64,000 bases of DNA from Gigantopelta aegis (GCF_016097555.1 NC_054708.1:2734364-2798363); one strand, 5' to 3'. Counted from the stretch's first letter, positions 11,955-23,840 are shown. Numbers and translations: made by a program. Notes: generated by a model from the letters alone, not told the origin.

Positions 11955-12062
11955 TTTAAATTGTACTTGTTTTACACGTGACCCATATAAGGTTATTTGA
12001 GACTTCGGTACTGGATAAAATAAAACTGCAATCATATATTAGCCAGATGAAAGGCATTTTGA
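11955..12062 (+). repeat. Dispersed repeat, copy 2 (pairs with 1165-1310)
   Basis: AAGGTTATTTGAGACTTCGG, then GATAAAATAAAACTGCAATC and TTAGCCAGATGAAAGGCATT parallel the blocks at 1.16-1.31 kb. Confidence 0.45.
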
Positions 12063-12164
12063 AAACAAACACTGTCGAGATTATCATAATTGTGGAACTG
12101 GCAGCTGGTATATTAAACGTTAGATGCACTTCCTACTTTCAACTTCAACTTAGTTTCGTGCTTA

Positions 12165-12393
12165 TAGCCAATTAACGTTCAAGCACGCTGTCCTGGCACA
12201 CACAGCTATCTAGGTTGTCTGTCCAGGCCAGTGGGTTAGTGATTAGTAAGAAGGAAGAGGGCGTAGTTGTCTTACACCTGCACAATGAGTCGTTAAAACT
12301 CGCTCTGGGTGGGAACCGGCACCGGGCTGCGAACCCAGTACCTACCAGTCTTATGTCCGATGGCTTAACCACGACACCACCGAGGCCGGTTTT
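12165..12393 (-). mobile_element. SINE-gamma
   Basis: On the minus strand the head starts ACCGGCCTCGGTGGTGTCGT and carries CTGGGTTCGCAGCCCGGT around the B-box. The distal part holds CACTGGCCTGGACAGACAAC. Copies with the same order of blocks lie at 34060-34320 and 47490-47697. A tRNA-derived SINE is inferred from the A/B-box layout. Confidence 0.7.
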
Positions 12394-12835
12394 CTATTTT
12401 GACCGTACCGGAATCTGTTTGGTATTGTCTTATCCACAGAAGAGAGGTATGACCTACTGCACCTCAAAATGCATTGTCGATAAACTGCGATAACTATTTC
12501 ATTATCCATCTTAATACAAACATATAAACACACATATAATAACATACCCCGGCTTTCGATACATGGTTTGTAAAGGACGAAGAATGAATAACAGGCTTTA
12601 TCAGAGGAGAGCCTTGTACTTAGCGTGGGAGGGAGGGGGAGCAAGAAAGATACGCCAAAAAGCCATTTAAAAATATAGGTACTCTCTTTTTTTTATCTCT
12701 CTAGAGAAGAGACTTGGTTGTTTTTACTTCCCACCCTAATTTGTTTTACTCCAGGCGAGGCCCCTGATGGGATGGGTTATCTTACGACTGTGTTTAAATG
12801 AATTCTCTAACCACTGGTCTTCCTTTAACACCGGG
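12394..12835. other. No recognised gene
   Basis: Contains weak ORFs only. A T-rich stretch lies at 12688-12702. Confidence 0.4.
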
Positions 12836-12861
12836 GAGGGGGGGGGGGGGGGGGGGGGGGG
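12835..12861. repeat. Poly-G run
   Basis: More than 20 consecutive G. Length is likely unreliable in any assembly. Confidence 0.9.
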
Positions 12862-13190
12862 ATAACGACTGAAAGGCATGTCGCGGTTTAGCCTTTTGTC
12901 GTGAAGACATCAAATGGTATGGAGAATTCTGCAACAACGTCGTCCGGTTCCGCGGATATATAGATCTGTGGTCAATAAACGACCAGCACTGAGGGAAGCA
13001 TTATTCCAGTTGATGTACCAGTTGTCGTTTTATGGCGTTAATACCTTCCTATTTATGTTCTCCTGCTCCATTAACATATTTATACTTGGCTCTTAAATAA
13101 TAGATAGAGGTTGAGAAATGGCGCAGGGCAGACGCTAAAGAGACGATAAAATAGCGACACATTTTCTTCTCTGCCTCGACTACAGTGTCG
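12862..13190. other. No recognised gene
   Basis: A 60-codon plus-strand ORF (12914-13096) has an internal Arg/Pro-rich start but no domain or splice signals that I recognise. Confidence 0.35.
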
Positions 13191-13194
13191 GGTT

Positions 13195-14338
13195 ACAGGC
13201 TTACTCGTAATTCTCAATTTATGCCGCTCGTTCTGTCACCATTGCGGTTAACAAGACGTTTTGTGCACGTAACTCTCCCAATACTGTTGTTCGTTCCGTC
13301 ACCATTACGGTTAACAAGACGTTTTGCACAAATAACTCTCCCAATACTGCTGTTCGTTCTGTCACCATTACGGTTAACAAGACGTTTTGCGCGCGTAACT
13401 CTCCCAATACTGTTGTTCGTTCTGTCACCATTACGGTTAACAAGACGTTTTGCGCGCATAACTCTACCAATACTGCCGCTCGTTCTGTCACCATTACAGT
13501 TAACAAGACGTTTTGCGCGCATAACTCTACCAATATTGCCACTCGTTCTGTCACCATTACGGTTAACAAGACGTTCTGCGCGCATAACTCTACCAATACT
13601 GCCACTCGTTCTGTCACCATTACGGTTAACAAGACGTTCTGCGCGCGTAACTCTACCAATACTGCCGGCCGTTCTGTCACCATTACGGTTAACGAGACGT
13701 TTTGCGCGCTAACTCTCCCAATACTGCCGCTCGTTCTGTCACCATTACGGTTAACAAGACGTTTTGCGCGCATAACTCTCTCAATACTGCCGCTCGTTTT
13801 GTCACCATTACGGTTAACAAGACGTTTTGCGCGCATACTCTACCAATACTGCTGTTCGTTCTGTTACCATTACGGTTAACAAGACGTTTTGCACGCGTAA
13901 CTCTCCCAGTACTGCCGCTCGTTCTGTCACCATCACGGTTAACAAGATGTTTTGTGCGCGTAACTCTCCCAATACTGCCGATCATTCTGTCACGATTACG
14001 GTTAACAAGACATTTTGCGCGAGTAACTCTCTCAATACTGCCGCTCGTTCTGTCACCATTACGGTTAACAAGACGTTTTGCGCGAGTAACTCTCTCAATA
14101 CTGCCGCTCGTTCTGTCACCATTACGGTTAACAAGACGTTTTGCGCGCGTAACTCTCCCAATACTGCCGCTCGTTCTGTCACCATTACGGTTAACAAGAC
14201 GTTTTGCGCGCGTAACTCTCCCAATACTGCCGCTCGTTCTGTCACCATTACGGTTAACAAGACGTTTTGCGCGCGTAACTCTCCCAATACTGCTGTTCGT
14301 TCTGTCATCATTACGGTTAACAAGATGTTTGCGCGCGT
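13195..14338. repeat. 63-bp minisatellite, about 18 copies
   Basis: The unit contains CTCTCCCAATACTGCCGCTC, GTTCTGTCACCATTACGGTT and AACAAGACGTTTTGCGCGCG, ending TAA. Because 63 is a multiple of three and most frames lack stops, overlapping ORFs of up to 231 codons appear on both strands. Copies differ by single substitutions, and one- or two-base losses shift the frame (near 13709 and 13835), which argues against protein-level selection. Confidence 0.97.
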
Positions 14339-14384
14339 ATCTCGATGCTTGAAATACTGTGAAAGTTAGGAATGTGTTTCGCAT

Positions 14385-14640
14385 TGGTAAATTTAATTGT
14401 ATTTTGAAATTATTTATTTTTAAAAAGTATTACATTTTGTAATTATTAATGCCTAGAAAATATTGCATTTATTTTCAGAACGTGATCTATTATTAAACGA
14501 CAGAACGTATAGGTCGTCTGATAGACGACTTTCTCAAAATAAAAGCAATATTGTCTGGGCATTAATGTCATAATGTAATACTATTTGAAAATGAATAGTG
14601 GCATAATATATGTCATAGAAATGAATAAAAAATAGTTTTA
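14385..14640. other. AT-rich spacer with a small hairpin
   Basis: Contains GTCGTCTGATAGACGAC, a perfect 7-bp-arm hairpin at about 14514-14530. Nothing else is recognised. Confidence 0.4.
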
Positions 14641-14644
14641 AATG

Positions 14645-14930
14645 TGTTTTGTTTAACGATACCAGTAGAGCACATTGATTAATTAATCATCGGCTATTGG
14701 ATGTCAAACAGTTGGTAATTCTGACATGTAGTCATCAGAGTAAACCTGCTACAGTTTTCCTAATGCAGGAAGGGATCTTTTATGTGCACTTTCCCACAGA
14801 CAGGAAAGCACGACATTTAACCAGTTGTGGTGCACTTGTTGGAACGAGAGAAAAAACAAGCAGTTGAATAGTTCCACCGAGGTTCTCAAGCGAGCTTTTG
14901 ACCGACTGAGCTAAATCAAGCCATAGAAAT
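14645..14930 (-). mobile_element. SINE-alpha, type b head partly deleted
   Basis: Antisense tail (TTAATTAATCATCGGCTATT) and body (GGAAGGGATCTTTTATGTGC) are present. The B-box part is missing: GTTCCACCGAGGTTCTCAAG jumps over the region that holds GATCCTGCGACGC in other copies. The A-box region survives as ACTGAGCTAAATC. Confidence 0.75.
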
Positions 14931-14995
14931 GGATAATGTAATAATACACAATGTTTGAGAAATGAAAAGTCAAAATACAACACTTTTTAGAAAGA

Positions 14996-15249
14996 AAGAA
15001 AGAAGTGTTTTATTTAATGACGCACTCAACACATTTTATTTACGGTTATATGGCGTCAGACATATGGTTAAGGACCACACAGATTTTGAGAGAAAATCCG
15101 CTCTCGCCACTACATGGGCTACTCTTTCCGATTAGCAGCAAGGGATCTTTTATTTGCGCTTCCCACAGGCTGGATAGCACAAACCATGGCCTTTGTTGAA
15201 CCAGTTTACACCTACCCATTGAGCCTTACGGAACACTTATTCAGGGTTT
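14996..15249 (-). mobile_element. SINE-beta, tail and body (left part of a split copy)
   Basis: TTTTATTTAATGACGCACTC, TTACGGTTATATGGCGTCAG and CAGCAAGGGATCTTTTATTT match the intact copy at 18552-18932. The copy is interrupted after TTCAGGGTTT. Confidence 0.85.
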
Positions 15250-15543
15250 CCCCTGCGCGTGCTGTAACCTCACCGTGGTGCAGGGGTGTAACATTCTCTT
15301 TGAGAATGGCCAATACAGCACAAATTGAAGTTTAGAGTAAAATTCGGTGTCCGTAAAATTCTGTGATATTTGTATTTGTATTTTTGCACAGTTCTTTACA
15401 CTGTTTTTGTTTAAACCTTGAATTTTTATATTAATGTTGATCATCACTTTATTTATTTGCATTACCATAGTTTGACACCCAGTAGCCGATGTATTTTTCG
15501 TGCTGGGGTGTCGTTAAACATTCATTCATTCATTCATTCATTG
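15250..15543 (+). mobile_element. LINE-tailed retroelement nested in SINE-beta
   Basis: Starts CCCCTGCGCGTGCTGTAACC and ends with TGCTGGGGTGTCGTTAAAC and five ATTC repeats. It is flanked by a perfect 10-bp target duplication TTCAGGGTTT at 15240-15249 and 15544-15553. The 3-prime half equals the LINE UTR and tail seen at 4.6-4.8 kb. The 5-prime part is either a SINE head or a truncated LINE. Confidence 0.8.
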
Positions 15544-15657
15544 TTCAGGGTTTGGAGTCGGTATCTGGATTAAAAATCCCATGCCTCGACTGGGATCCGA
15601 ACCCAGTACCTACCAGCATGTAGACCGATGGCCTAACCACGACGCCACTGTGGCCGG
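15544..15657 (-). mobile_element. SINE-beta, tRNA-like head (right part of a split copy)
   Basis: Continues the split SINE with GGAGTCGGTATCTGGATTAA and the head. On the minus strand the B-box lies in CTGGGTTCGGATCCCAGTCG. Confidence 0.85.
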
Positions 15658-15829
15658 TCACACTTTCTATAAATGAATTTCACTAAAATACTTTTTTTTT
15701 TTAAATGAATAAAGTCAGAATACAATAGATTTTAAAACCATTTTAGAGTTCAACACTTTCTAGAAATAAATAATTTCCCATTACTATACTTTTCAAAATC
15801 AATAAGAACGGCTTATAGTGTTTCCTGAA

Positions 15830-17118
15830 CTAAACTAGAATCAAAATACAGTACTTCGTTTTGACCTGAACTAGAATCAAAATACAATACTTCGCTGAAC
15901 TGAACTAGAATCAAAATACAGTAATTCGTTGAACTGAACTAGAATCAAAATACAGTACTTTGTTGAACTGAACTAGAATCAAAATACAGTACTTTGTTGA
16001 ACTGAACTAGAATCAAAATACAGTACTTCGTTTTGACCTGAACTAGAATCAAAATACAATACTTCGCTGAACTGAACTAGAATCAAAATACAGTACTTCG
16101 TTGAACTGAACTAGAATCAAAATACAGTACTTTGATGAACTGAACTAGAATCAAAATACAGTACTTCGTTGAACTGAACTTGAATCAAAATACAGTACTT
16201 CGTTGAACTGAACTAGAATCAAAATACAGTACTTCGTTGACCTGAACTAGAATCAAAATACAATACTTCGTTGAACTGAACTAGAATCAAAATACAGTAC
16301 TTCGTTGAACTGAAGTAGAATAAATACAGTACTTCGTTGAACTGAACTAGAATCAAAATACAGTACTTCGTTGAACTGAACTAGAATCAAAATACAGCAC
16401 TTCGTTGAACTGAACTAGAATCAAAATACAGTACTTCGTTGACCTGAACTAGAATCAAAATACAATACTTCGCTGAACTGAACTAGAATCAAAATACAGT
16501 ACTTCGTTGAACTGAACTAGAATCAAAATACAATACTTCGTTGAAGTGAACTGGAATAAATACAGTACTTCGTTGAACTGAACTAGAATCAAAATACAGT
16601 ACTTCGTTGAACTGAACTAGAATCAAAATACAGTACTTTGTTGAACTGAACTAGAATCAAAATACAGTACTTCGTTGAACTGAACTAGAATCAAAATACA
16701 GTACTTCGTTGAACTGAACTAGAATCAAATTACAGTACTTCGTTGACCTGAACTAGAATCAAAATACAGTACTTCGTTGAACTGAACTAGAATAAATACA
16801 GTACTTCGTTGAACTGAACTAGAATCAAAATACAGTACTTTGTTGAACTGAACTAGAATCAAAATACAGTACTTCGTTGAACTGAACTAGAATCAAAATA
16901 CAGTACTTCGTTGAACTGAACTAGAATCAAATTACAGTACTTCGTTGACCTGAACTAGAATCAAAATACAGTACTTCGTTGAACTGAACTAGAATAAATA
17001 CAGTACTTCGTTGAACTGAACTAGAATCAAAATACAGTACTTCGTTGAACTGAACTAGAATCAAAATACAGCACTTCGTTGAACTGAACTAGAATCAAAA
17101 TACAATACTTTGTTGAAA
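15830..17118. repeat. 34-bp minisatellite, about 38 copies
   Basis: The unit is GTTGAACTGAACTAGAATCA plus AAATACAGTACTTC. A 30-bp variant (AGAATAAATACAG) recurs at about 16320, 16553, 16793 and 16993. The last two share the same neighbour variants (CAAATTACAG, TTGACCTG) at a 200-bp offset, so a five- to six-unit block was duplicated. Confidence 0.97.
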
Positions 17119-17354
17119 TGAACACATAACGTCAAAATAAAATAGTCCCTCATTACAGAAAATGTCAAAATACAAAACATCCAGGAAATAAATCAATATT
17201 GTCAATACTTTTAGATAAAATTGTATACGAAATGAATATTTAACGATAAACCAGTATTAATCTGCTGGAGTAAATACACGTGTTTTATCATATGTGCTTC
17301 CCGTTTGAATTTTGATTCGCTGTGATACGTAATCATTCCGCCAACCAACGAACG

Positions 17355-17455
17355 ATTTGACATTTAGTATTCTTAATAATACATCACATCACATTTAGTA
17401 TTCTTAATAATACATCGCATCACATTTAGTATTCTTAATACATCACATCAGTTTA
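17355..17455. repeat. Three-copy tandem repeat, about 35 bp
   Basis: CACATTTAGTATTCTTAATA followed by ATACATC occurs three times, the last shortened. Confidence 0.8.
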
Positions 17456-17561
17456 TGTACGTATACATCCAATAATAACTAGATTGAAATTTGTTGTTTT
17501 CAGTTTGGGGGGTTGTTGTGCTGTTTATATAGGGGTGGGGGGTTTTGAGTTCACTTTGATG

Positions 17562-17565
<4 letters not shown>

Positions 17566-17642
<77 letters not shown>
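17566..17642. repeat. (CT)n microsatellite
   Basis: Pure CT dinucleotide run of about 75 bp. Confidence 0.95.
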
Positions 17643-17646
<4 letters not shown>

Positions 17647-17712
17647 GTGTATGTGTGCACGTGTATTTTGTTTAGTTTTATGAAGTTGAATTGTGTTTGG
17701 TTTTCTCTCTTT

Positions 17713-17935
17713 ACCATCGCTCTAGCCAATGCACCATGAATGGTATATCAAAGGTCGTGGTATGTGCTATCCTGTCTGTGGCATGGTGCATATAAAAGAT
17801 CCCTTACTAACTTGGAAAAACGTAGCGGGTTTCATCTATATGACTGTGTCAAAATGGCCATATGTTTGACATCCAATAGCCGATGATTTATAAATCAATC
17901 TCATCTAGTGGTGTCGTTAAACAAAAACAAACTTC
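17713..17935 (+). mobile_element. SINE-alpha, head-less copy
   Basis: GGTATATCAAAGGTCGTGGT, CATATAAAAGATCCCTTACT and TTGACATCCAATAGCCGATG, ending GTGTCGTTAAACAAAAACAA. The tRNA-like head is missing; the CT-rich sequence upstream marks the truncation. Confidence 0.85.
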
Positions 17936-17939
17936 TCTC

Positions 17940-18550
17940 TTTACCAGAACTTTCTTTAAAAGACGACTGCCCGCTTGAGATTAAGCGCTCGTGTAATTGG
18001 TATTCATCTCCAATAAATATTGGTGTTGGCGCAATATCTCGGCACAATCAGACGACCACGACGTGTCGTACATTTACTTTCGTGCGTCGTGTCTGGCGGC
18101 CGGTTATTAGTCTGTCCTGTGCGGGGCGATCGTCCTCGCACTGTGGCCGCCACGCGTGACTGGAATCCTCGTCATGCCCTGACATAGACGAGACAATCAT
18201 CGAAGCCACGCCATCCCAGAGCTGATGAGCTAGACAATAAACTAGGGCTTCCCTAATGTCGATAATTCAGACTATTTTACGTGCACTTAAGCAAGTACAT
18301 ATAGTGCAGATTCCAGAGTAGATTCCATATATGTGACAAAAATCAATGGGGTCTAAATCTGGAGAATATGTTGTCAGGCGTAAGATGATAAAATTGTGCA
18401 CTATCTAGCTAAAAGCAATCGTGTTTTGTTGTGTTCAAAGGTCATAAATAGATGTGTAACTGCAGTCAGAATCTTATTATTACTGTCTGCACTGGTTTAT
18501 AGAAGTCTTTAGAGCTGTGTAATTTTAATATAATCACCAGCAACAATCCG
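17940..18550. other. No recognised gene
   Basis: A GC- and CpG-rich patch at about 18055-18180 stands out from the AT-rich surroundings, but no coding exon with convincing splice sites could be defined. Confidence 0.35.
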
Positions 18551-18551
18551 A

Positions 18552-18932
18552 AAGAAATGTTTTATTTAACGACGCACTCAACACATTTTATTTACGGTTA
18601 TATGGCGTCAGACATATGGTTAAGGACCACACAGATTTGGAGAGGAAACCCGCTGTCGCCACATAGGCTACTCTTTTTCGACAGGCAGCAAGGGATCTTT
18701 TATTTGCGCTTCCCACAGGCAGGATAGCACAAACCATGGCCTTTGTTGAACCAGTTATTGATCACTGGTCGGTGCAAGTGGTTTACACCTACCCATTGAG
18801 CCTTGCCGAGCACTCACTCAGGGTTTGGAGTCGGTATCTGAATTAAAAATCCCATGCCTCGACTGGGATCCGAACCCAGTACCTACCAGCCTGTAGACCG
18901 ATGACCTGCCACGACGCCACCGAGGCCGGTAG
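18552..18932 (-). mobile_element. SINE-beta, full-length copy
   Basis: Best reference copy of this family. On the minus strand the head runs ACCGGCCTCGGTGGCGTCGT to the B-box in CTGGGTTCGGATCCCAG, then body, then a tail ending in AAATAAAACATTTC. Relative to other copies a few bases are missing between the A- and B-box (near 18904). Confidence 0.85.
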
Positions 18933-19007
18933 CAACAATCCGATGAAACGAACCCGCCTCACTGGCGATGCGACATGGCCATCGCCACACTGACCATAGG
19001 GTTCCTT

Positions 19008-19396
19008 TAAAGGGGCATTCCCGAGTTTGCTGCATTGTAAGATGTTTCCGACTAATAAAATATTTCTACGATTCAACTTGCATATTAAATATATTTTCTT
19101 GTTTAGAATATCAGTGTCTGTATATTCAATGTGTTTCTTGTCGTCTTAATATTTGTAAGAAGCCCAAACTGGATTTTGTCTTCAAATAAATTCGTACTTA
19201 CAAAAAAACATCTTTTTTAGGAAATAAAATGAAATTCAACCTAGTACAAATATTAGAACGATCAGAAACACGCTTAATATACAGCCACTAATATTTTATG
19301 CACAAATATATATTTCACATGTAATTACAGTCGTTAAAAAGTCTCTGTTAGTAGATAACAAAAAAAGTGCGGGAAACTCAGGAATGTCCCTTTAAC
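19008..19396. mobile_element. MITE-A foldback element, copy 1
   Basis: Ends TTTAAAGGGGCATTCCCGAG on the left and, reverse-complemented, TTAAAGGGACATTCCTGAG on the right. The two halves are diverged inverted copies: a block of the form GTCTGTATATTCAATGTGTT on the left pairs with a mirrored version on the right. It is about 390 bp with no ORF. A second copy, inverted, lies at 30210-30578. Confidence 0.8.
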
Positions 19397-19517
19397 AGAG
19401 AACAGTGGAGAGGTATGGCCTTACGGGGATGGTGCTTTGTAGAGTCCATTCTTGTTTCATTATCTCTTGTTATACATCAGCTTGACCATTTTCGATGATA
19501 AACAAAACAGTGTGTGT

Positions 19518-19542
19518 GTGGTGGGGGGGGGGGGGGGGGGGG
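19518..19542. repeat. Poly-G run
   Basis: Follows a short GT stretch; about 20 G. Confidence 0.85.
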
Positions 19543-19544
19543 TA

Positions 19545-20270
19545 CCTACAGCTGTATGTCCAAGATTACATTAATCTTAATCAATTCTGCAATTGCTTAG
19601 AAAAAAAAAGCATACTGTTGAGACTGTTTGTACAGTTGCCAGCGTAAGTGAGTGATGTAAAAGTCTCAAAGAACATTTTAAAATATATGAAGTATTCTTA
19701 AAATGTGTAATGTATTATTTATGTGGTAAATACTATTTGTATAGTTCGTTTGTTGTAATACGGTCAAATAAAAAAGTTACTTTCTCAACCAGTTTTAACA
19801 CTTTGTGTTTATTATTAATTTTATTGAAAAAAATAAATAATAATCAGTAATAAGCAACCATGTACGACAGACAAAGTATATATATTGGTGATGGAAATTT
19901 CGGATGATACCGAAACACACGAGCGTAATAATCTCTTTATCATGTATATACATACGACTATATAATAAGTCCAGTCAGCTGTGATGCGGTGTCGTTTTCA
20001 ATGGGGACTACGTCGGATAGTCTTACGTAAATATAAACTAGTGCATGATGGTTTGTTTTCATAACGCTGGACAACTTTCAATGTAAAGTTGCCATTGACA
20101 TGTTTTTGTCTGACGATTTGATACATGCGTCATTTCTGGAGTGTCGCCGTAGTACGTTTGCTTAAATGTCAATACACGTAGCGCGGTGACCTGATTAATT
20201 TACATCTAATTTGCAAAGTTATCAAATTCTGAAAGTATGTGATCTGAAAAATATCATATACTTTGATTCC
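19545..20270. other. No recognised feature
   Basis: AT-rich, no convincing exon, inverted repeat or similarity to other parts of the window. Confidence 0.4.
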
Positions 20271-20340
20271 ACTGGATATTTTACACCCAATAGCCGATGT
20301 GTATTTTTTTGCTGGGGTGTCGTTAAACGTTCATTCATGT
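20271..20340 (+). mobile_element. LINE tail fragment
   Basis: TTTTACACCCAATAGCCGAT, then GCTGGGGTGTCGTTAAACG and TTCATTCATG. Only the terminal 70 bp. Confidence 0.7.
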
Positions 20341-21080
20341 GTGTAATTGATTCTTACATGGACCGTGGTCAACATCCTCATCAGTGGGAGGTGACGATCT
20401 TATCCATCTGTATTCAACGCTCTTCGTTCGTTAACACCCACACAGCGGTCAGGATCCGGTTCAAAAGCCTAGCTTAGCCAATCAGTCCACATATCTTGAA
20501 GAATCATTCAGATTCCAACTGCATATTCTACTCATCTTTGTTCTACAACTATTTTAAAAGCAGCTGTACAACTGAGGAACATTTACGCGTCTTGCAAACC
20601 GAACGCCTGTACTGGTTCCGACCAGTTTTAACACATGAAAATAGATCAGAAGCACGGAACTTGTTTTGTATGACGGTTCCGGGCGTTGTTTCCAATCAAT
20701 GCTCAATTAACATGCTCTAAGATGTCTTTAAATTGATCGCGTTAAGATTTCAAAATGCAGAGGCGAGCGTTATATCGGCGGACATGAAAGGGACATTGAT
20801 TAGCTCTAATCTGACTTGAATGTCTTGATATCGACGTGTGTGTCGTTATGAATATCGAAGTAAAGATGAAGACTTGCTCTTTGAGTTGTTTTTTTATTTC
20901 TTACACCAGTTGTAAATCAATGGCCGGTCGTACGTTCTTCTCCAGTTAATGCCATCATGTGGGTACAGTGGAAAATGAAATGTTATATGTTTGTATGAGA
21001 TCTATTTGTTGGCTTTGTAATAGACATTAATATTCATAATGGAAGAAAGGAATGTTCTGTTTTATAACGGCACATGTGTA
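20341..21080. other. No recognised gene
   Basis: ORFs of 74-88 codons overlap this area but show no domain and no codon signature I can defend. Confidence 0.35.
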
Positions 21081-21084
21081 CATT

Positions 21085-21135
21085 GTTTAAAGGAACTGTC
21101 CTGAATTTGCTGCCAGTATAAACATGACGGGTGCC
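21085..21135 (+). mobile_element. MITE-A end fragment
   Basis: GTTTAAAGGAACTGTCCTGA and ATTTGCTGCCAGT resemble one terminus of the MITE-A family. The rest is absent. Confidence 0.4.
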
Positions 21136-21544
21136 ACCTTTCTCAAACACCTGCCATGATCAATGTTATCACAGTGATTCATGAGTGCATATCATCATCA
21201 CAGCTGTACTTACTCTAATGAACTCTGTCTTGCATCGGCGTACGGGCTGCCATTTTCTTAGGGTCGCAGGCTGGTTTTTGACCGAATTACTCGAAATTGC
21301 CCAAATCTGAGTAACAGCATTTATTCATATTAGCATTACTGCCAAACAGCTATATAGGACTGCATACGAATCACTACGCATTGTTTCATGGATTACAACT
21401 AATATTGTGGGTAGAATGATGGAAATGCATGGTAGAAAGGTCTCAGGTGGGCACATTTTGCCCGAATATCTTTATAATTTTTGCCCGAACTTGAGGATTT
21501 TCTCCATCACGTACGACCCACTGTCTCGTACGCTTATGCTGTCT

Positions 21545-22288
21545 GGTGTTAGTTTTTATTTAGTAAACCTGTCAGAGAGGTAGTCATCTTTGTGGTGGCA
21601 CACCAGGGATGAAATCTCCAGTACAGTGTCTCCTCGGGAGTGTCTGTCCTATAGATTATTACGACGATGAAAAAAGAAACCCTCTGTGCCCATTATTAGG
21701 AGTCAGGTGACACTGATTTTAAATATTTACCAATATATCTTTTCAACTTGTCAAGATGATTTGAATGGTGCGGTCGCGAACAAGCTTCATTCTGTCACGG
21801 AAATCCTGGGAGAGTGGCAGTCCTTCTACAGGCGATGCAGAAAGGTTGAAATGATACTGTGTCGTGCTTCGGTCCTGGGGGTCAGCTCTATGTTAGGGTT
21901 AGGATTATGGTTCCGTGAGGGAAAATAGAGTTCCATCAGGGTTCCTTGGAAAAACAGAGATATGCTCCCGTGCTTCCCGTAGGTCACACAAACTTGACAT
22001 TTTCGATTATTTTCAAGAATGATACTTCATTTTCGTGTGAGCACTGTCGGTGTATGGTACGCCATATTGTGCAATCTTGTTAAGCAGACGAGAAAAGATA
22101 TATGTTGTAGAAGAATTGTGATGGAATCATTTCCTCAGCTTGTGTTAATATTTTGCCGAGATAAATGAGTGTTTTTCTAAATTTTAGTTTTGCCAACATG
22201 TGACATTTGTATTTTCTGCACTGCTCTGTACTTTGTGTTTTAATTGAACTTTTGAATAATTTTATATTGCGGTTAATCATTAACCATT
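21545..22288 (+). pseudogene. Old LINE 3-prime region
   Basis: The last part (GGTACGCCATATTGTGCAAT, AGAATTGTGATGGAATCA, TCTAAATTTTAGTTTTGCCA, ACTTTGTGTTTTAATTGAAC) follows the ORF2 C-terminus and UTR order of the 4.44-kb copy but with an in-frame stop and many changes. The part before it (CACCAGGGATGAAATCTCCA, GGAGTGTCTGTCCTATAG) also recurs near 1740-1805, so the remnant probably starts near 21545. Confidence 0.5.
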
Positions 22289-22566
22289 TTGTCCAGGATT
22301 TTTCACCAGGGGCCCATAGCAGATAAAATTGGGAAAACAAAATAAACAATGAAGGCACATTGAGAATTTTCAATGCCTGTTTCTTCTGGGAGGGGGAACT
22401 TTTTGGGTACCAGAGAATGTCTGGATAGATCCCTGACATATAGGCCTATAAGTAGTTGTATTATAGACTCATACTGTAAGTAATGACTTCAGGGCCCCCA
22501 GCCCTGACATTACCAAATGGTTTCTGGGGTAATAAAAATTTGGAAAAAAAAAAACAAAAAAAAAAC
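22289..22566. other. Probable insertion within the LINE remnant
   Basis: LINE UTR sequence stops at about 22288 and its tail resumes at 22567, so these 278 bp look inserted. They end in an A-rich stretch (22538-22565), consistent with a retroposed sequence on the plus strand, but no family is recognised. Confidence 0.4.
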
Positions 22567-22628
22567 ACACCATTTTTGACACCCAATAGCCGATTTATTT
22601 TTCGTGTTACGGTGTCGTTTAAATAAAC
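22567..22628 (+). mobile_element. LINE tail (resumed)
   Basis: TTTTTGACACCCAATAGCCG with TTTTTCGTGTTACGGTGTCG, a mutated version of the standard tail. Confidence 0.65.
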
Positions 22629-22629
22629 G

Positions 22630-23105
22630 GGGTCAGCTCTATGTTCGCTCAAGTTTAAGGTTAGTTGAGGGAACGTAGACCAGATCCCCGTTAAACATTG
22701 ATTAATTAATTATGGCAGGTTATCCTCGAATTATATCGGGCATAGAGCAATGTAGACCGGACAGCACATCATATTATGATCTTTAATAAACCCAATCGGG
22801 ATCGCTTGTTATAATGAGGAAACCTTTAAGTTTCCGTTAAAGGCAATCAAAGTTTTTGCGTCATTAAAGCGTTATCTAGCGTGTTACTCAACTTGATGGT
22901 GTGTTTGTATACATTAAGCCGCGTTCGTTTCGTGTCTACGTCAAATAGTGTAACATGCGTTAAGGAAAATTGTGCAAGATGTCAATATTTGTGTCTGGTT
23001 TTGACGTGCACGCTACAAGAAGCTAGCCGGGTTGACAACAGCCACGTGCTGCTTGTCTGATTCTCACACGAGCTGTTGTGATAGCATCGCTTGTGTACTG
23101 AAAAG
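22630..23105. other. No recognised feature
   Basis: Unique-looking DNA without supported exons. Confidence 0.4.
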
Positions 23106-23107
23106 GA

Positions 23108-23390
23108 AAGGAATGTTTGTTTAACGACATCTCAGGTATCTCTTGCCACGTTTGGTCAAGACAAAACCAGAGAAACACTGCTGCTGCTGGTGTGACTTCT
23201 CTCATAAGTGATTTATTCTGCACTTTCCTATAGACAAGATGGTACATACCACAACCTTTGACATACCAGTTGTGGAGTACTGCTTGAAAGGGGAAAAGTG
23301 ACTCGATCGTGATGTATCGATTTTACCACTTGTTGCACGTCACACGAGCGTTCTAATGCTGGGCTACTTACCCCATCCACACACAAAACA
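23108..23390 (-). mobile_element. Degraded SINE-alpha
   Basis: Order of blocks is preserved (TTTGTTTAACGACATCTCAG, CACTTTCCTATAGACAAGAT, CATACCACAACCTTTGACAT, CCAGTTGTGGAGTACTGCTT, then a decayed head), with heavy divergence. This is one of the oldest copies here. Confidence 0.6.
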
Positions 23391-23439
23391 CCTGCTTGTA
23401 TAGTACGTTGTAATTCTCTTATGAGATCGTTTGGAAAAG

Positions 23440-23460
23440 ATTTTTTTTTTTTTTTTTTTG
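23440..23460. repeat. Poly-T run
   Basis: About 19 T in a row. Confidence 0.85.
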
Positions 23461-23737
23461 CTATTGTCAAGAAATGATCACCGTACTGGCGCATTGTCAA
23501 CCACGAAGAGAGCATAAAACGAATCATCTGACAATCAATTTAAGTTACTTGCCATGTTCTTTGATCTAACACCGAATAATGTCACATAATTGGTAGACAG
23601 GTCCAAAATGAAATGTCTTAGGCATAGAATTTTTAAATTACAGATTTGAAACTAATATTTGATTTTTGACGTTTCGCAGGTTTGTCTACATTTTTTGATG
23701 AGGCGAGAGTCGACACCACTCCCTTCCCTTACCGACG

Positions 23738-23840
23738 TGTGTCTGTGTGTGTGTGCGCGCGTGTGTGTGTATGTATGCGTGTGTGTGTGCGCGCGTGTGT
23801 GTATGAGTGTGTATGTTCGTGTGTGTGCGCGCGCTTGTGT

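Noticed and set aside
12345..12393. Possible tRNA gene on the minus strand
   Set aside because: Same block occurs at 15.6, 18.9, 34.3 and 47.7 kb as the head of SINE families.
13185..14384. Overlapping ORFs of 113-231 codons with a 21-residue repeat
   Set aside because: Product of the 63-bp unit. Frames shift at small deletions and both strands are equally open.
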